The notes under the pieces are model-generated. The model saw only the letters and a program-made list of their open reading frames with translations, searched no databases and was not told the DNA's origin. From Pseudarthrobacter sp. W1I19 (lineage in GTDB: Bacteria; Actinomycetota; Actinomycetes; Actinomycetales; Micrococcaceae), in contig NZ_JAUSZR010000001.1 of NCBI RefSeq assembly GCF_030817835.1, positions 4,402,001-4,466,000 of the forward strand: DNA of 64,000 nucleotides, given 5' to 3'. Position 1 is the stretch's first letter; each line of letters begins with the position of its first letter. This document shows, one piece after another, positions 17,156-27,256 of this stretch. The position numbers were made by a program, and so were the translations under genes.

Positions 17156-18490
17156 TTAGTTGCCGGCCTGCTGGTTGGCAGCATCCAGGAATTCCTGCAT
17201 CCTGGGCTGCGCTTCCTTCAGGTAATCGGCCGCGGTCTGCTTGCCGTCCAGGACAGGCTGGATATTGGTGAAGAGTTCGTCGTACCACTCCGCGTTGAAC
17301 GTGTTGCCACCGGGCAGGGCGCGGCCATAGTCCTTGACGATCTGCAGGAACTCGGCCTTGTTGGCGGGCTTGGTGCTGGTGTCGGCAGCCCAGGTTTCGG
17401 CCATGTCCTTCAGGTTGGGGATCTGGATGCCCGCATCCACAAGGCTCTGCTGCGCTTCCTTGTTGGCCGTCAGGTACTCCACCAGTTTTACGGCTTCCTC
17501 CGGGTACTTGGTGCTCTCCGAAACCGCGACGCCGAGAGTGCCGATCCAGCTGGCCGTCTTGCCGGTGTCTCCGGCCGGGTAAGGGATGACATCCCATTCA
17601 AAGCCCAGCTTCTGGTAAGTGGAGAGATCCCAGGGGGCGATGGGGAAGAACCCGATTTCGCCCTTCATCCAGCGCTGGTAGGTGTCCAGGGTCTGGGCTT
17701 CAGCCACCGAAGGCGTCACGCCATGGACGTTCTGCAGGTCGGCAAACCACTGCAGCGACTCTGCAAACTCCGGGGTATCCACCGTGACTTTGGTGCGGTC
17801 CTCGTTGAGCCAGTCCCCGCCGTTGGACCAGACAAAGGGTTGCAGGTTCCACTGGACGTTCAGGCCCGTGCCCCACTGGTCCAGGGTGCCGTCGCCGTTG
17901 GTATCGGCCGTCAGTTTCTTGGCAGCGGCCACGAACTCGTCGAAGGTGTAGGGCTTGTCTTTGTCCGGCAGCGGAATTCCGGCTTTCTCCAGCATCGTCT
18001 TGTTGTAACCGAAGGAGAACGGGCCCACGTCCTTGGGAAGGGCGTAGATGGCACCCTCGCCTACCCTTTTGCCGTCGTAGCGGTAGCTGTCCACGCCGTA
18101 CTCCCAGATATTGTCCAGGTCGATCGTGTCCGAGCCCTCCACGTACTCCGTGATGTCCTTGACGATTCCGTTCTGTACATAGGCCTGGACGTCGCCGGGC
18201 CCAATGTAGAACACGTCCGGGACCTGCTTGCCGGCAATCGCGGCCTTCAGCTTCGTGGCGTACTGGTCAGCGGTGGTAACGATGATCTCCACGTCCACGC
18301 CATTGGCGGCTTCGAACTGCTCCACGGCCTTTTCATAGGCCTTCTTCTCGTCTTCACCTCCGCGGAACATGAAGGTGAGCTTCTTCTCGCCGCCGGCGTC
18401 CCCGCCGGTGGGGGCGGAGCAACCGCCGAGCATAAGGCCAGCGGCAGTAAAAAGCGCCAGGGTTACGGCCATGGGACGTGACTTCATCAT
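17156..18490 (-). CDS. Extracellular solute-binding lipoprotein of sugar ABC importer
   Basis: 444 residues, start ATG 18490 (GGAAGGA upstream). Lipobox LGGC with Cys near residue 24, then a family 1 solute-binding fold ([35 protein letters not shown]). It binds sugar outside the membrane and delivers it to the two permeases encoded downstream. Its first residues MMKSRP, the ribosome-binding region and start codon are nearly identical to those of the divergent GH43 gene. An AACGTT operator lies about 105 bp upstream. Confidence 0.93.
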   Translation of the reverse strand: MMKSRPMAVTLALFTAAGLMLGGCSAPTGGDAGGEKKLTFMFRGGEDEKKAYEKAVEQFEAANGVDVEIIVTTADQYATKLKAAIAGKQVPDVFYIGPGDVQAYVQNGIVKDITEYVEGSDTIDLDNIWEYGVDSYRYDGKRVGEGAIYALPKDVGPFSFGYNKTMLEKAGIPLPDKDKPYTFDEFVAAAKKLTADTNGDGTLDQWGTGLNVQWNLQPFVWSNGGDWLNEDRTKVTVDTPEFAESLQWFADLQNVHGVTPSVAEAQTLDTYQRWMKGEIGFFPIAPWDLSTYQKLGFEWDVIPYPAGDTGKTASWIGTLGVAVSESTKYPEEAVKLVEYLTANKEAQQSLVDAGIQIPNLKDMAETWAADTSTKPANKAEFLQIVKDYGRALPGGNTFNAEWYDELFTNIQPVLDGKQTAADYLKEAQPRMQEFLDAANQQAGN

Positions 18491-18591
18491 CACGCAGTCC
18501 TTCCGGGTTGGTGGAGCAAACAAGTGTATGGGCTGAACTGAGCGGTACCGGACCCCGCCGGCTGCGGTAGAAGGCGTTCGACGCGGGGCTT

Positions 18592-18605
18592 TTGCAACGT
18601 TGTAA
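18592..18605. promoter_or_regulatory. LacI-type operator upstream of the ABC importer operon
   Basis: TTGCAACGTTGTAA, with core CAACGTTG at 18595-18602. It is about 105 bp before the solute-binding-protein start and matches the site in front of the LacI gene. Confidence 0.65.
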
Positions 18606-18712
18606 GAAACCTTCACACAGCAGCGGAGGAATCGTCAAGGGCCCCACATTGAAATGCCTGGACCCCACCGCCCCTCCCCTTGACGCGATCCAGGTCACAT
18701 GCCATATTTTCG

Positions 18713-18726
18713 TTACAACGTTGCAA
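18713..18726. promoter_or_regulatory. LacI-type operator upstream of the secreted GH43
   Basis: TTACAACGTTGCAA, with core CAACGTTG at 18716-18723, about 50 bp before the GH43 start. With the site at 18592 it gives one operator per divergent promoter, 121 bp centre to centre. Confidence 0.65.
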
Positions 18727-18776
18727 GTTTCTTGACCGCGGCCCGGTGCCGCTCCACTCCCCGAAAGGAAAACGTG

Positions 18777-20246
18777 ATGATGAAGTCACGTCCATGGGCG
18801 CTGCGCGCTGCAGGGTTGGCTGCAGCTCTCGGCATCGCCCTCACAGCAGCAGCGGTTCCGACGACGGCCAGCCCCATCAGCTCCCCGGCCGCAGCACCGG
18901 AAAATCGGCAGGCACCGGATCCCCTTACCGGATGGCCCGCGAAGGAGAAGATCCAACCGGACCTTCCGGGCGGCAAGACGGTGGTGGGCCAGACCTCCCC
19001 TATCCATGACCCCGCGCTGATCATCGCCCCGGATGGCACCTGGTACGTCTACTCCACGGGACGGGTCAACCGGGAAAACGGCGGCACCATCCAGATGTGG
19101 GCATCGCACGATGCAGGAACCACCTGGGAATACACCGGGACCGTGTGGGACCGGATTCCGGCCTGGATCGATGAGCACTTCTCCGACGGCGAGCTGCCGG
19201 GCAATCTCTGGGCTCCCGAGATCACCGAACACAACGGCACGTACTACCTCTACTATTCGGCCTCGCGGTTTGGCGGCAGCAACTCCGTGACTGCGCTGGC
19301 CACCAACACCACCCTTGATCCCAACCACCCGGATTATGAGTGGGTTGACCAGGGGCTCGTTGTTTCCTCGCCGGTGACCGGACTCGATCCCGGCAACCCG
19401 GGCAAAACCTTCAACGCCATCGATGCCGGCATCATCGAGGATGCTGACGGCACGCCTTACATGGCCATCGGCTCATTCTGGTACGGCATCTTCCTGGTTC
19501 CCATCGAGTGGCCCAGCGGGAAGCCGGTAGCGGACTGGCAGTCCAAAACCGTGAATATTGCGGACCGTTTTATGCCCGGAAACCCTATCGAGGCGCCCTA
19601 CATCACCAAACACGGCGGCTACTACTACCTGTTTACTTCGTTCGATTCCTGCTGCCGCGGGGGCGACTCAACCTACAAAGTGGCCGTGGGCCGGTCTGCT
19701 TCCGTGAAGGGCCCCTACCTGGACAAAGAGGGCCGCGACATGTTTGGCGGCGGCGGTTCTGTGGTGCTGGATTCGCACGGAGCCATCACCGGGCCCGGCG
19801 GCCAGTCGGTCTTCGGTGACTACCTCGCGTTCCACTACTACGACGGCTCCAACCAGGAGATCCCGTACTTCCCCACCCTGGGCGTGCAGAAAATCGAGTG
19901 GGTGGACGGCTGGCCGGCATTCAACCAGACCGTGGAACTGCCGGCGGTTGCCAAGCAGCCCAGAGCCGAAAGGGCCGGGGACGGCAAAACTGCCAGCTTC
20001 AGTGCCACCGCCACGGGAACGCCGGGTCCGGTTGCTGTCTGGGAGACCTCTTCCGACGGCGGCGCGAACTGGCAGAGGATCCGGACCCGGCCGGTGACCA
20101 GACATACGGACGAAGGCACCTACCGCTCGACCCTCGAGCTCCCCTCCCGGCTCCCCGGAGACCCGGACCTGCTGGTCCGGGCGGTGTTCCACAATGCCCA
20201 CGGCAGGGTGACCACGGACGCCGTCGGACTCTCCGCCAAGCGGTAA
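18777..20246 (+). CDS. Secreted GH43 endo-arabinanase with C-terminal Ig-like domain
   Basis: 489 residues. A Sec signal peptide (basic MMKSRPW, hydrophobic run, cleavage after an Ala/Ser-rich stretch) lacks a lipobox Cys, so the enzyme is probably released. The GH43 domain is at roughly residues 60-385, with carboxylates in SPIHDPAL, FNAIDAG and NPIEAPY, and a CC pair as in the lipoprotein GH43 at 10.6 kb. Residues about 390-485 (ASFSATATGTPGP, VAVWETSSDGGANWQ) look like an Ig-like repeat domain, possibly for wall or glycan contact. AAAGGA lies before ATG 18777. Confidence 0.88.
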   Translation: MMKSRPWALRAAGLAAALGIALTAAAVPTTASPISSPAAAPENRQAPDPLTGWPAKEKIQPDLPGGKTVVGQTSPIHDPALIIAPDGTWYVYSTGRVNRENGGTIQMWASHDAGTTWEYTGTVWDRIPAWIDEHFSDGELPGNLWAPEITEHNGTYYLYYSASRFGGSNSVTALATNTTLDPNHPDYEWVDQGLVVSSPVTGLDPGNPGKTFNAIDAGIIEDADGTPYMAIGSFWYGIFLVPIEWPSGKPVADWQSKTVNIADRFMPGNPIEAPYITKHGGYYYLFTSFDSCCRGGDSTYKVAVGRSASVKGPYLDKEGRDMFGGGGSVVLDSHGAITGPGGQSVFGDYLAFHYYDGSNQEIPYFPTLGVQKIEWVDGWPAFNQTVELPAVAKQPRAERAGDGKTASFSATATGTPGPVAVWETSSDGGANWQRIRTRPVTRHTDEGTYRSTLELPSRLPGDPDLLVRAVFHNAHGRVTTDAVGLSAKR

Positions 20247-20382
20247 CGGGCGGCAGCAAGGAAGCACGATGGCGTCAAAGCCGGGGAGCAACAGCCGGAG
20301 GCGGACCACCACCTGCCATGGCAAAGGGGATCTCCTGTCCGTCCAGCTCCTGTCGGTCCGTCCCGGGGAGTATGGTTCGGTC

Positions 20383-21087
20383 ATGGACATCATCCTGGTT
20401 CCCGGTTTCTGGTTGGACGCCTCCTCCTGGGCGGAGGTGACGCCGGCCCTGGACGCCGCAGGCCATCGGACGCATCCGCTCACCCTTCCCGGCCTGGAGT
20501 CGGTTGACGCCGACCGGGCCGGGATCGGCCTGCGGAACCATATCGACGCCGTGATTGCCGCCGTCGACTCCCTGGAAGGCAGGGTTGTGCTGGTGGGGCA
20601 TTCGGGGGGAGGCGCCATCATCCATGGCGCCCTGGATGCCCGGCCGAACCGGGTGGAGCGCGCCATCTATGTGGACAGCGGACCCCTGGGCGAAGGGGGC
20701 GTCATCAACGACGAACTGAAGGCCGACGGCGACGACGTTCCGCTGCCGCCCTGGGAGGAGTTCGAGGACGCGGACCTGGTGGATCTGGACGAGGGGCTCC
20801 GCCAGGCCTTCCGGGCGCGGGCCATCCCCCAGCCCAAGGGTGTTGCCTACGACCAGCAGCACCTTCACGACGAGCGCCGCTATGACGTCCCCGCCACTAT
20901 CATCGCCTGCGAGTTTCCGTCCTCCATGCTGAGGGAATGGATCGACGGCGGCCACCCTTTTGTGGCGGAACTGGCCCGGATGCGGGACGTGGAGTACGTG
21001 GACGTGCCCACCGGTCACTGGCCGCAGTTCACCAAGCCGGCTGAACTCGCCGGCGCCATCCTCGCGGCGGTGGAGCGGACCGCCTGA
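20383..21087 (+). CDS. Alpha/beta-fold hydrolase
   Basis: 234 residues from ATG 20383. The open frame continues upstream to 20269, but the extension is Arg/Ser/Thr-rich and not family-like. Oxyanion motif VPGFWLDASSW at the start, nucleophile elbow GHSGGG (Ser near residue 66) and a catalytic His in PTGHWPQF near the end. Small esterase-like alpha/beta hydrolases of this kind have no predictable substrate. It stands alone between the arabinan island and umuDC. Confidence 0.85.
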   Translation: MDIILVPGFWLDASSWAEVTPALDAAGHRTHPLTLPGLESVDADRAGIGLRNHIDAVIAAVDSLEGRVVLVGHSGGGAIIHGALDARPNRVERAIYVDSGPLGEGGVINDELKADGDDVPLPPWEEFEDADLVDLDEGLRQAFRARAIPQPKGVAYDQQHLHDERRYDVPATIIACEFPSSMLREWIDGGHPFVAELARMRDVEYVDVPTGHWPQFTKPAELAGAILAAVERTA

Positions 21088-21153
21088 CCGGCTGCTCCTG
21101 GGCGCGGTAGCCCGCCGTCGTCATTGTCCGCCCCCGGCTGTACACTCAAAGCA

Positions 21154-21169
21154 TCGAACATATATTCGA
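21154..21169. promoter_or_regulatory. LexA (SOS) box
   Basis: TCGAAC-ATAT-ATTCGA matches the actinobacterial LexA consensus TCGAACN4GTTCGA with one mismatch. It lies 14 bp before the umuD start, so umuDC is expected to be induced by DNA damage. Confidence 0.85.
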
Positions 21170-21182
21170 ATTAGGGTGTGTT

Positions 21183-21614
21183 GTGGGCGTTATTATCGGT
21201 CCCCGTGTGATAGATGCGGGACTCTCTTTGCACCTGGCCTGGCTGTCCCCGGTACCGGTGGCAGCGGGATATCCCTCGCCCGCCCAGGACTACTTTGATG
21301 GCCGGATAGATCTGAACGCACACCTGATCAAGGACATCACCAGCACCTTCGTGGTGCGGGTGACCGGGGACTCCATGGAGCGTGCGGGGATCAGCGACGG
21401 GGACGAACTGATCGTCAACCGGGCCCTTGAGCCCCGGGACGGCTCGGTGGTGGTTGCAGTGCTGGACGGCGAGCTGACCATTAAGCGGCTGCGGATCACC
21501 GCGCGGGGCGTGGTGCTGCAGGCTGAGAACCCCAAGTACCCGGACATTCGGGTCTCGGCGCTGAGCGAGCTGACCATCTGGGGTGTGGCCACCAGGTGCC
21601 TGCACCATGTGTGA
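21183..21614 (+). CDS. umuD: UmuD-like self-cleaving subunit of error-prone polymerase
   Basis: 143 residues. The S24 peptidase-like fold shows catalytic Ser in GDSMERAG (about residue 63) and Lys in LTIKRLRI (about residue 100). An Ala-Gly cleavage site is likely at VAAGYPSP near residue 30. RecA-stimulated self-cleavage activates the partner polymerase. GTG start at 21183 follows AGGGTG and the SOS box. umuC begins 10 bp after its stop. Confidence 0.9.
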   Translation: MGVIIGPRVIDAGLSLHLAWLSPVPVAAGYPSPAQDYFDGRIDLNAHLIKDITSTFVVRVTGDSMERAGISDGDELIVNRALEPRDGSVVVAVLDGELTIKRLRITARGVVLQAENPKYPDIRVSALSELTIWGVATRCLHHV

Positions 21615-21623
21615 GAAGTTGCC

Positions 21624-22919
21624 ATGAAGCCCGCCATCATGCGGCAGATGCCCGAGATCGCCCACGTGGACGTGAACTGCTTCTACGCCAGCGCCGAGCG
21701 CGTCTTTGACCCCTCCCTCGAGGGAAAGCCGCTGATCGTGCTGTCCAATAATGACGGGTGCGCTGTCACCCGCTCGCCGGAGGCGAAGGCGCTGGGCATC
21801 CAGACCGGCGATCCCTGGTTCAAGCTCGCGCCCCGCGCCAGGGAGTGGGGGCTCATCGCGAAATCCAGCAACTACGAGCTGTACGGGGATATCAGTGCCC
21901 GGGTCATGGAACTGCTGGGCCGGTACTCTGCCTGGCTGGAGGTGTACAGCATTGATGAAGCCTTCCTCGGCGTCAAAGGCAGCCCGGAGCACCTGCTGGA
22001 ACTCGGCCGGACCATCAAGGCTGTTGTGGCGCGGAACGTGGGAGTGCCCGTCTGCGTGGGCATCGCCCGCACCAAGACGCTGGCCAAGCTCGCCAACAAG
22101 TGGGCCAAGCACAACCCGGCGTTCGGCGGCGTCTGCAGGTGGGACTCGGTACCGCCTGATCAGCAGGAGGTCCTGATGGCCAGGCTTCCGGTCATCGAAA
22201 TCTGGGGCGTGGCAACGCGGATCACCAAACGCCTGAACGCCATGGGGATCCAGTCCATCCTGGACCTCAAGCGCGCGGACCCCGTCAGGATCCGCGAGCG
22301 CTTCTCCGTGGTGATGATGCGCACCGTTCTGGAGCTGCAGGGCACACCGTGCATCCCCATGGAAGAGGCTCGGATCGGCCGCGACCAGCTGATCTTCTCC
22401 CGCTCTTTTTCCACCCCGATCACCACGGCGCAGGACGTGCGGCAGGTCCTCAGTATCTACGCCCAGATGGCCAGCGGGCGGCTGGCCAAGCACAACCTGC
22501 AGGCGAAGCTCCTTACCGCCTTTGCCGGGACATCGCACTTCAACGCGCAGCAGACGTCGTTTCCGTCCGTCTGCGTTCCGCTTCCCATGCCGACGGCGGA
22601 CCCGGTCATCCTCACCAAGGCAGCCCATGCGCTGCTGCCGGCCATCGTCGAAGGCACCAGGTACGCCCGGGCGGGCATCATGGTCACGGACCTGCGGCCC
22701 AGCGGCAACCAGAAGCCGCTGGAACTGTTCGAAAACCCGCACGAGGAACGGCAGATCGGGCCGCTGCTGGAGGACATCACGCGCCGCTACGGCCGCGGAT
22801 CCATCGGCCTGGGCCATGCCGGGATCCGCGGCGGACCGGACTGGACCATGAAACGCGGGATGCGCTCCCCCCGGTACACCACGCACTGGGACGAACTCCC
22901 CCTGGTCAAGGCAGCATGA
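21624..22919 (+). CDS. umuC: Y-family translesion DNA polymerase UmuC
   Basis: 431 residues with Y-family motifs HVDVNCFYASAER (metal-binding Asp), YSIDEAFLGV (catalytic Asp-Glu), GIARTKTLAKLANKWAK and a C-terminal little-finger region. Forms DNA polymerase V with cleaved UmuD and copies across lesions with reduced fidelity. It is cotranscribed with umuD from the SOS box at 21154. The first ATG (21624) has a modest site (GAGAAG); ATG 21639 is an alternative. Confidence 0.92.
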   Translation: MKPAIMRQMPEIAHVDVNCFYASAERVFDPSLEGKPLIVLSNNDGCAVTRSPEAKALGIQTGDPWFKLAPRAREWGLIAKSSNYELYGDISARVMELLGRYSAWLEVYSIDEAFLGVKGSPEHLLELGRTIKAVVARNVGVPVCVGIARTKTLAKLANKWAKHNPAFGGVCRWDSVPPDQQEVLMARLPVIEIWGVATRITKRLNAMGIQSILDLKRADPVRIRERFSVVMMRTVLELQGTPCIPMEEARIGRDQLIFSRSFSTPITTAQDVRQVLSIYAQMASGRLAKHNLQAKLLTAFAGTSHFNAQQTSFPSVCVPLPMPTADPVILTKAAHALLPAIVEGTRYARAGIMVTDLRPSGNQKPLELFENPHEERQIGPLLEDITRRYGRGSIGLGHAGIRGGPDWTMKRGMRSPRYTTHWDELPLVKAA

Positions 22920-22927
22920 CCGAAGGC

Positions 22928-25276
22928 CTACAGGCCCTCCGGATCCTCTTCCTCCTCGGGAGCCTGCTCTTCAATCAGCAGCGCCGTCCCCTGGTAGGCA
23001 CCAAGCTCGATGAAGAAGCTGTGCAGGTCATCCACCTGGCCCACCGTCTCCTCGGTGAACAGGTCCCGCACCCCCGCACCGGCCTCCAGGTAACTGGAGT
23101 TGACGCTGCCCATGATGCTCTCACCGGAGAAGTTCAGGACCGTCACCTGGATCTGCCCGGACGCGAGCCGGTGCACCATCACCAGCAGCCCACGCTGGGA
23201 AACCTGCGGAACGTCCAGGAGCACGCCGGTGGCAATGCCCCACTCCTCACGAACCTTGAGGATCTTCTGGAGCCGCCGCGCGAAGGACCCTTCATCTTTG
23301 AGCTGCTCGGGCAACGGCCCGTACAGGCTGCGGGCCCGCGGCATTCCCGAGGCCGAGACGGTCGCTTCGGCGTTGGTACCCATCAGGTCGTGCGCGCCGC
23401 GGTTGATCCAGCGGGTGTCGCCTTGGGAGGTGAGCTCCTGGACCTGTGCCCTGTCCAGGGTGGTGGTGCCCACCATGTCCCAGCCGGACAGCGCGAAGAC
23501 GCCGGGCTGCAGTGCGTTGTACATGGCCAGCAGCAGGTGCGCTTCCCGCACCGTATCGATCTGCTCGGCGGTGAGCGCGGAAATATCCTTGATGCCAAGG
23601 GCCGCCGTGATCACGCTGACCGTGGTGCAGGCGATGCCGTTGGTGGTGAACACGGCGTTGTAGGGGCCGTTCTCCCCCGTCAGCGCATTCCGCAGCGTTT
23701 CCTGGACATGCTCTGTCAGCTCCGCGCCGTTCATTTCGGCGCCGGCGAGCTCGAAAACGTCGTCCTTGTGCCGGGTGGCAAAGTGCACCAGTTCGTAGGT
23801 CAGTTCATCGTGGTTCTGCAGCGCGTGCACCAGCGACGCCTGGTCCACACCGATCTCCATGGCCAGGCGCAGGGTCAGGCGCAGGAACTCTGTGTCCTGG
23901 GTGACCAGGGCGTAGTGGTATCCGGGGCGGGTGATGAAGTCGTAGGACAGGTCCGGCCCGGTTTCCGACGTGGCCTTGATGTCGTCGATGGTGAGGTTCA
24001 GTTCCTGGAACGTGAAGCCGCCCACCTTGCGGACCATGCTGCCGATCAGCTGGTTGGCTGCCTCGGAGAGCGGGTGCCCCTCGGACCAGCCCGGCTGTTC
24101 CTCGGCGCTCTTTTCCACCCCGAGGAAGCCGTTGGCGTCCAGGCGGAGGGCACCGGTGCCCAGGTCGAGCAGCGAGTGCAGGGCGTCGCCCACCACCAGG
24201 CGCATACCGGAGAACGTGGGATCCAGCCAGTTGATGGAGGGCTGGCCGGCCTTGAAGTAGTGCAGGTACACCCAGCGGCGCTTCTGGCCTGTGGTGTCCA
24301 CGATGGCCCGGGTGGCGCTCCAGTTGGTTTCCTTCACGCCGGGTTCGTAGAAGATGACCCGCTGCAGCCTGCCAATGATGTACCCCGCCTGCTGCAGCGC
24401 CAGCTCCGCGTCGGGGCTGATGTTGACCGAGTCCTCGCCCGGCGGGACGTCCGGCAGCAGGTGCCAGTCCGATTCCGGGATATCGATCATGTGATAGATG
24501 CCGGGATAGTCGCGGTAGTTCATCTCTGCGAGGCGGAAGTCCGCACCCTTGCCGGTGTGCCCGGGAACGATGTCATCGATGATGGTGCCGTCGTGTTCGC
24601 CGGCCACCTCGCACATCCGGCGGAACTCGTCTTCCTCGCCGAACAGGGGGTCGATGGCCATGCTGATGCGGTCAAAGTGGCCGTCCACGCTTGGGGTTTC
24701 CCGCCACCCCTGCAGCCCGCCGGCTTTCTTCACGGGACCGGTGTGGATGGCCCGGATGCCGATCTCGCGGAACGTTTTCCACAGCTCCGGGTCGCCCAGC
24801 GCTCCCAGGAACGACTGCCCCGGGGTGGTCATGAAGGACAGCGGATAGGCGGTGAACCAGACGGAGGCGCGTTCGACGGCGGCGCGCGGGTTGGGGTGCG
24901 CGTAAGAGTGCTGCCACATGCTGGCCTGCCCCGAGAGCTGCCGGGCCAAGACGTTGGCATCGCCGAGCATCGCCTGGTTTCGCAGCCACTCCACGTAGGT
25001 TTTGTTCAGGCCGTCCAGTTCCAGGGACGGTGCGTTGGCGAAGTACTGCCGACGGCGGGCCACGGGACGCAGTGCCTTGGGCCGGGCCGGGTAGAACTTC
25101 TCGTCGAAAGTAATTTCCGGAGCTTCGGGCACCTCCGACGCCTCTGTCTCCTCGATGGATCCTGCCGGTTCTGTCACCGCTGCAGCCTCCGGCCCAGTCG
25201 CGTTGCCGGTTTCGCCGGCCTGTTCTACTGCATCGGCCCCAGGCACGCTGGTGGTCGCTTCTCCCAGATCAGACAC
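22928..25276 (-). CDS. GH13 alpha-glucan enzyme, trehalose-synthase-like
   Basis: 782 residues. GH13 barrel motifs: nucleophile Asp in [11 protein letters not shown], acid/base Glu in FTFQELNLT and third Asp in [11 protein letters not shown]. The overall layout, with no signal peptide and a C-terminal beta domain, is like the trehalose synthase group (maltose-trehalose interconversion), probably subfamily 33. The first 50 residues are an acidic Glu/Ala-rich tail of no known role. The end is also very acidic (EEEEDPEGL). It stands alone, convergent with umuC, so the substrate remains an inference from family. Confidence 0.78.
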   Translation of the reverse strand: MSDLGEATTSVPGADAVEQAGETGNATGPEAAAVTEPAGSIEETEASEVPEAPEITFDEKFYPARPKALRPVARRRQYFANAPSLELDGLNKTYVEWLRNQAMLGDANVLARQLSGQASMWQHSYAHPNPRAAVERASVWFTAYPLSFMTTPGQSFLGALGDPELWKTFREIGIRAIHTGPVKKAGGLQGWRETPSVDGHFDRISMAIDPLFGEEDEFRRMCEVAGEHDGTIIDDIVPGHTGKGADFRLAEMNYRDYPGIYHMIDIPESDWHLLPDVPPGEDSVNISPDAELALQQAGYIIGRLQRVIFYEPGVKETNWSATRAIVDTTGQKRRWVYLHYFKAGQPSINWLDPTFSGMRLVVGDALHSLLDLGTGALRLDANGFLGVEKSAEEQPGWSEGHPLSEAANQLIGSMVRKVGGFTFQELNLTIDDIKATSETGPDLSYDFITRPGYHYALVTQDTEFLRLTLRLAMEIGVDQASLVHALQNHDELTYELVHFATRHKDDVFELAGAEMNGAELTEHVQETLRNALTGENGPYNAVFTTNGIACTTVSVITAALGIKDISALTAEQIDTVREAHLLLAMYNALQPGVFALSGWDMVGTTTLDRAQVQELTSQGDTRWINRGAHDLMGTNAEATVSASGMPRARSLYGPLPEQLKDEGSFARRLQKILKVREEWGIATGVLLDVPQVSQRGLLVMVHRLASGQIQVTVLNFSGESIMGSVNSSYLEAGAGVRDLFTEETVGQVDDLHSFFIELGAYQGTALLIEEQAPEEEEDPEGL

Positions 25277-25515
25277 TGAGTTCCTCCCTCAACTCGACTG
25301 CATCCCACTCTGCCACGATTCACGCGCACGCCGAACGGCACCGACCGACGAATTTCAGGCGCGCGGCTGTTCAGGATGCCCGTACCCGGATACGCCGATG
25401 GAAATGCACTCCCTGCGGGGAAAGCGTGCGCTCCGTGGAAACGCCTTGACACCGCGGTTTGTTAGCGCTGACAGTTGAGAAAGCGAATTCTCGTCCCCCA
25501 CCGGAAAGCTGACTT

Positions 25516-26772
25516 TTGAAGAACTGGGCAGGCAACCTCGAATACTCCTCCGCGTATGTTGAACGGCCGGAATCGGTAGCGGAACTGGCCCGGATTGTGC
25601 AGCGCGCGGGCCGGATCAAGGCCCTTGGCTCCCGGCACTCCTTCAACCGGGTGGGGGACACCGACGGCGTGCATGTGCTGCTTGATGCCCTGCCGCAGCA
25701 GGTGGTCCTTGACCGGCAGCGAAGCACTGTAAAGGTCAGCGGCGGAGTCAGTTACGGAGCCCTGTGCCGCACACTGGAGCAATCCGGGATGGCCATCCAC
25801 AACCTGGCGTCACTCCCCCATATTTCCGTGGCCGGAGCCGTCCAGACCGGAACCCACGGCTCCGGGGTGAACAACCCCTCGCTCGCCGGGGCAGTGGAGT
25901 CGATCGACCTGGTCCGGCCCTCGGGTGAATGCGTTACGCTGACCCGCGCGGACGGGGACGAGTTCCTGGCCACCGTGGTGGGCCTGGGAGCCTTGGGCAT
26001 CGTTACGGGCCTGGAGCTGACGGTCCGGCCCAGCTTTCAGATGCGCCAGCGCGTCCTGGAAAACCTGCCGTGGGAACGGGCGCTGACGGACTTCACAGAC
26101 ATCATGTCCAGCGCCTACAGCGTCAGCCTGTTCACGGACTACGCCGGTGAAACCATCAGCCAGGTCTGGCTCAAGGCGCTGGACCAGGAGCCGCCGCTGG
26201 CTGACCTGTTCGGCGCCACCGCCGCCACGCTCCCCCATCACCCGCTGCCTGACATGTCCGCGGAAAACTGCACGATCCAGCTTGATGAGCCGGGACATTG
26301 GCTGGACCGGCTGCCGCATTTCCGGCACGAGTTCACGCCCAGCAAGGGCGAGGAGCTGCAGAGCGAGTTCATCCTGCCGCTGGAGAATGCGCCGGAGGCA
26401 CTTCAGGCGGTCCGCGGCCTGGCGGACAAGCTGGCGCCGTTGCTTTTTGTTTCGGAAATCCGCACAGGCGCCGCAGACGAGTTCTGGCTGAGCCCCTTCT
26501 ACCGGCAGCAGAGCGTGGCCCTGCACTTCACGTGGAAGCCGCTGCAGCCCGAGGTTGAGGCTCTCCTGCCGGAACTCGAGGACGCGCTCCGGCCCTTCGG
26601 CGCCCGGCCGCACTGGGGCAAGCTGTTCTCCCCGGCCGGGCACGACTGGGAGGCGCTGTACCCCCGCTTCGCCGGATTCCGGTCACTGGCCTCTTCCCAC
26701 GATCCCGAGGGCAAGTTCCGCAACGGACTGCTGGACCACGTCCTGGGAGTCCCCGCGGCGAGCGGCCGGTAA
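25516..26772 (+). CDS. FAD-dependent alditol/xylitol oxidase
   Basis: 418 residues, similar to Streptomyces AldO and xylitol oxidase. The start NWAGNLEYSS, the segment LGSRHSFN whose His is the covalent FAD attachment site in AldO, and ASLPHISVAGAVQTGTHGSG of the FAD-binding domain are all present. It should oxidise terminal alcohols of sugar alcohols, making an aldose and hydrogen peroxide. Start is TTG 25516, with GGAAAG at 7 nt; an in-frame stop just upstream excludes a longer protein. The preceding 240 bp show no operator I can recognise. Confidence 0.87.
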   Translation: MKNWAGNLEYSSAYVERPESVAELARIVQRAGRIKALGSRHSFNRVGDTDGVHVLLDALPQQVVLDRQRSTVKVSGGVSYGALCRTLEQSGMAIHNLASLPHISVAGAVQTGTHGSGVNNPSLAGAVESIDLVRPSGECVTLTRADGDEFLATVVGLGALGIVTGLELTVRPSFQMRQRVLENLPWERALTDFTDIMSSAYSVSLFTDYAGETISQVWLKALDQEPPLADLFGATAATLPHHPLPDMSAENCTIQLDEPGHWLDRLPHFRHEFTPSKGEELQSEFILPLENAPEALQAVRGLADKLAPLLFVSEIRTGAADEFWLSPFYRQQSVALHFTWKPLQPEVEALLPELEDALRPFGARPHWGKLFSPAGHDWEALYPRFAGFRSLASSHDPEGKFRNGLLDHVLGVPAASGR

Positions 26773-26814
26773 GGGCCGGTAACCCGCGCACCGGCCGGTT
26801 GTTAGGGTGGAACC

Positions 26815-27150
26815 ATGAAACGCCGACTTGCCGCCCTGTCCGCCGTCCCCCTGATGCTGCTGCTGGCGGGCTGCGGAGCCGTTGAGGAAGCCGCCGGGAA
26901 TGCGGCGAGCGACGCCGCGTCGAAGGTGGCCACGGCTGCCGGGGAGGAAGTGAACCGGCAGATTTGCGCCGTTGTCCAGGACGGCCTGGTCAGTGTGGAG
27001 GACAAGCGGGCCCTCGGCGGGCTGGTGTCGGCTGCCCGCACCGCCGGTGTCCCCGCTGAAATTACGACGCCGCTGGGCGAGATTGCGGAGGCCGGAGACC
27101 AGGTGCCGTCCGAGTCCGTCCAGGCCCTGCAGGATGCCTGCGCAGCCTGA
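26815..27150 (+). CDS. Small lipoprotein
   Basis: 111 residues. A basic N-terminus, hydrophobic run and lipobox LLAGC (Cys near residue 20) mark a lipid-anchored protein. The mature part is Ala-rich and helical (VEEAAGNAASDAASKVATAA) with one more Cys pair candidate (ICAVV, DACAA). No domain is recognised. It starts 42 bp after the alditol oxidase gene on the same strand. Confidence 0.75.
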   Translation: MKRRLAALSAVPLMLLLAGCGAVEEAAGNAASDAASKVATAAGEEVNRQICAVVQDGLVSVEDKRALGGLVSAARTAGVPAEITTPLGEIAEAGDQVPSESVQALQDACAA

Positions 27151-27237
27151 GTGCACCCAGGGGATTGGGCCGGCACGGGACCTCTTGAATTCCCCCTTTT
27201 GACCGCCGCCTCCTGGTGCTACCGTGAAATGACGAAC

Positions 27238-27256
27238 TAGTAAGCCTGTGATACTA
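27238..27256. promoter_or_regulatory. Inverted repeat upstream of the Rv2629-like operon
   Basis: TAGTA (27238-27242) and TACTA (27252-27256) flank a 9-nt spacer, 25 bp before the first gene of the operon. The surrounding sequence CTAGTAAGCCTGTGATACTA resembles CTAGTAACCCTGCTTACTA near 29778 in the MarR control region, so the same repressor may bind. Confidence 0.4.

Larger units (their letters stand above)
18474..18793. repeat. Inverted duplication of two gene starts (20-bp arms)
   Basis: GGACGTGACTTCATCATCAC at 18474-18493 is the exact reverse complement of 18774-18793. The arms cover the start codons and residues MMKSRP of two divergent genes. Weaker similarity continues upstream through the ribosome-binding sites to GCTCCAC. 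The 280 bp between them hold both promoters and two operator sites. Confidence 0.85.

Noticed and set aside
16233..17597. 454-codon version of the MalF-type permease
   Set aside because: The extra N-terminus is an out-of-frame reading of the binding-protein gene; ATG 17141 has a strong ribosome-binding site.
22349..25279. Plus-strand frame of 976 codons over umuC and the GH13 gene
   Set aside because: Overlaps two clear genes, crosses their boundary and has no domain signals.
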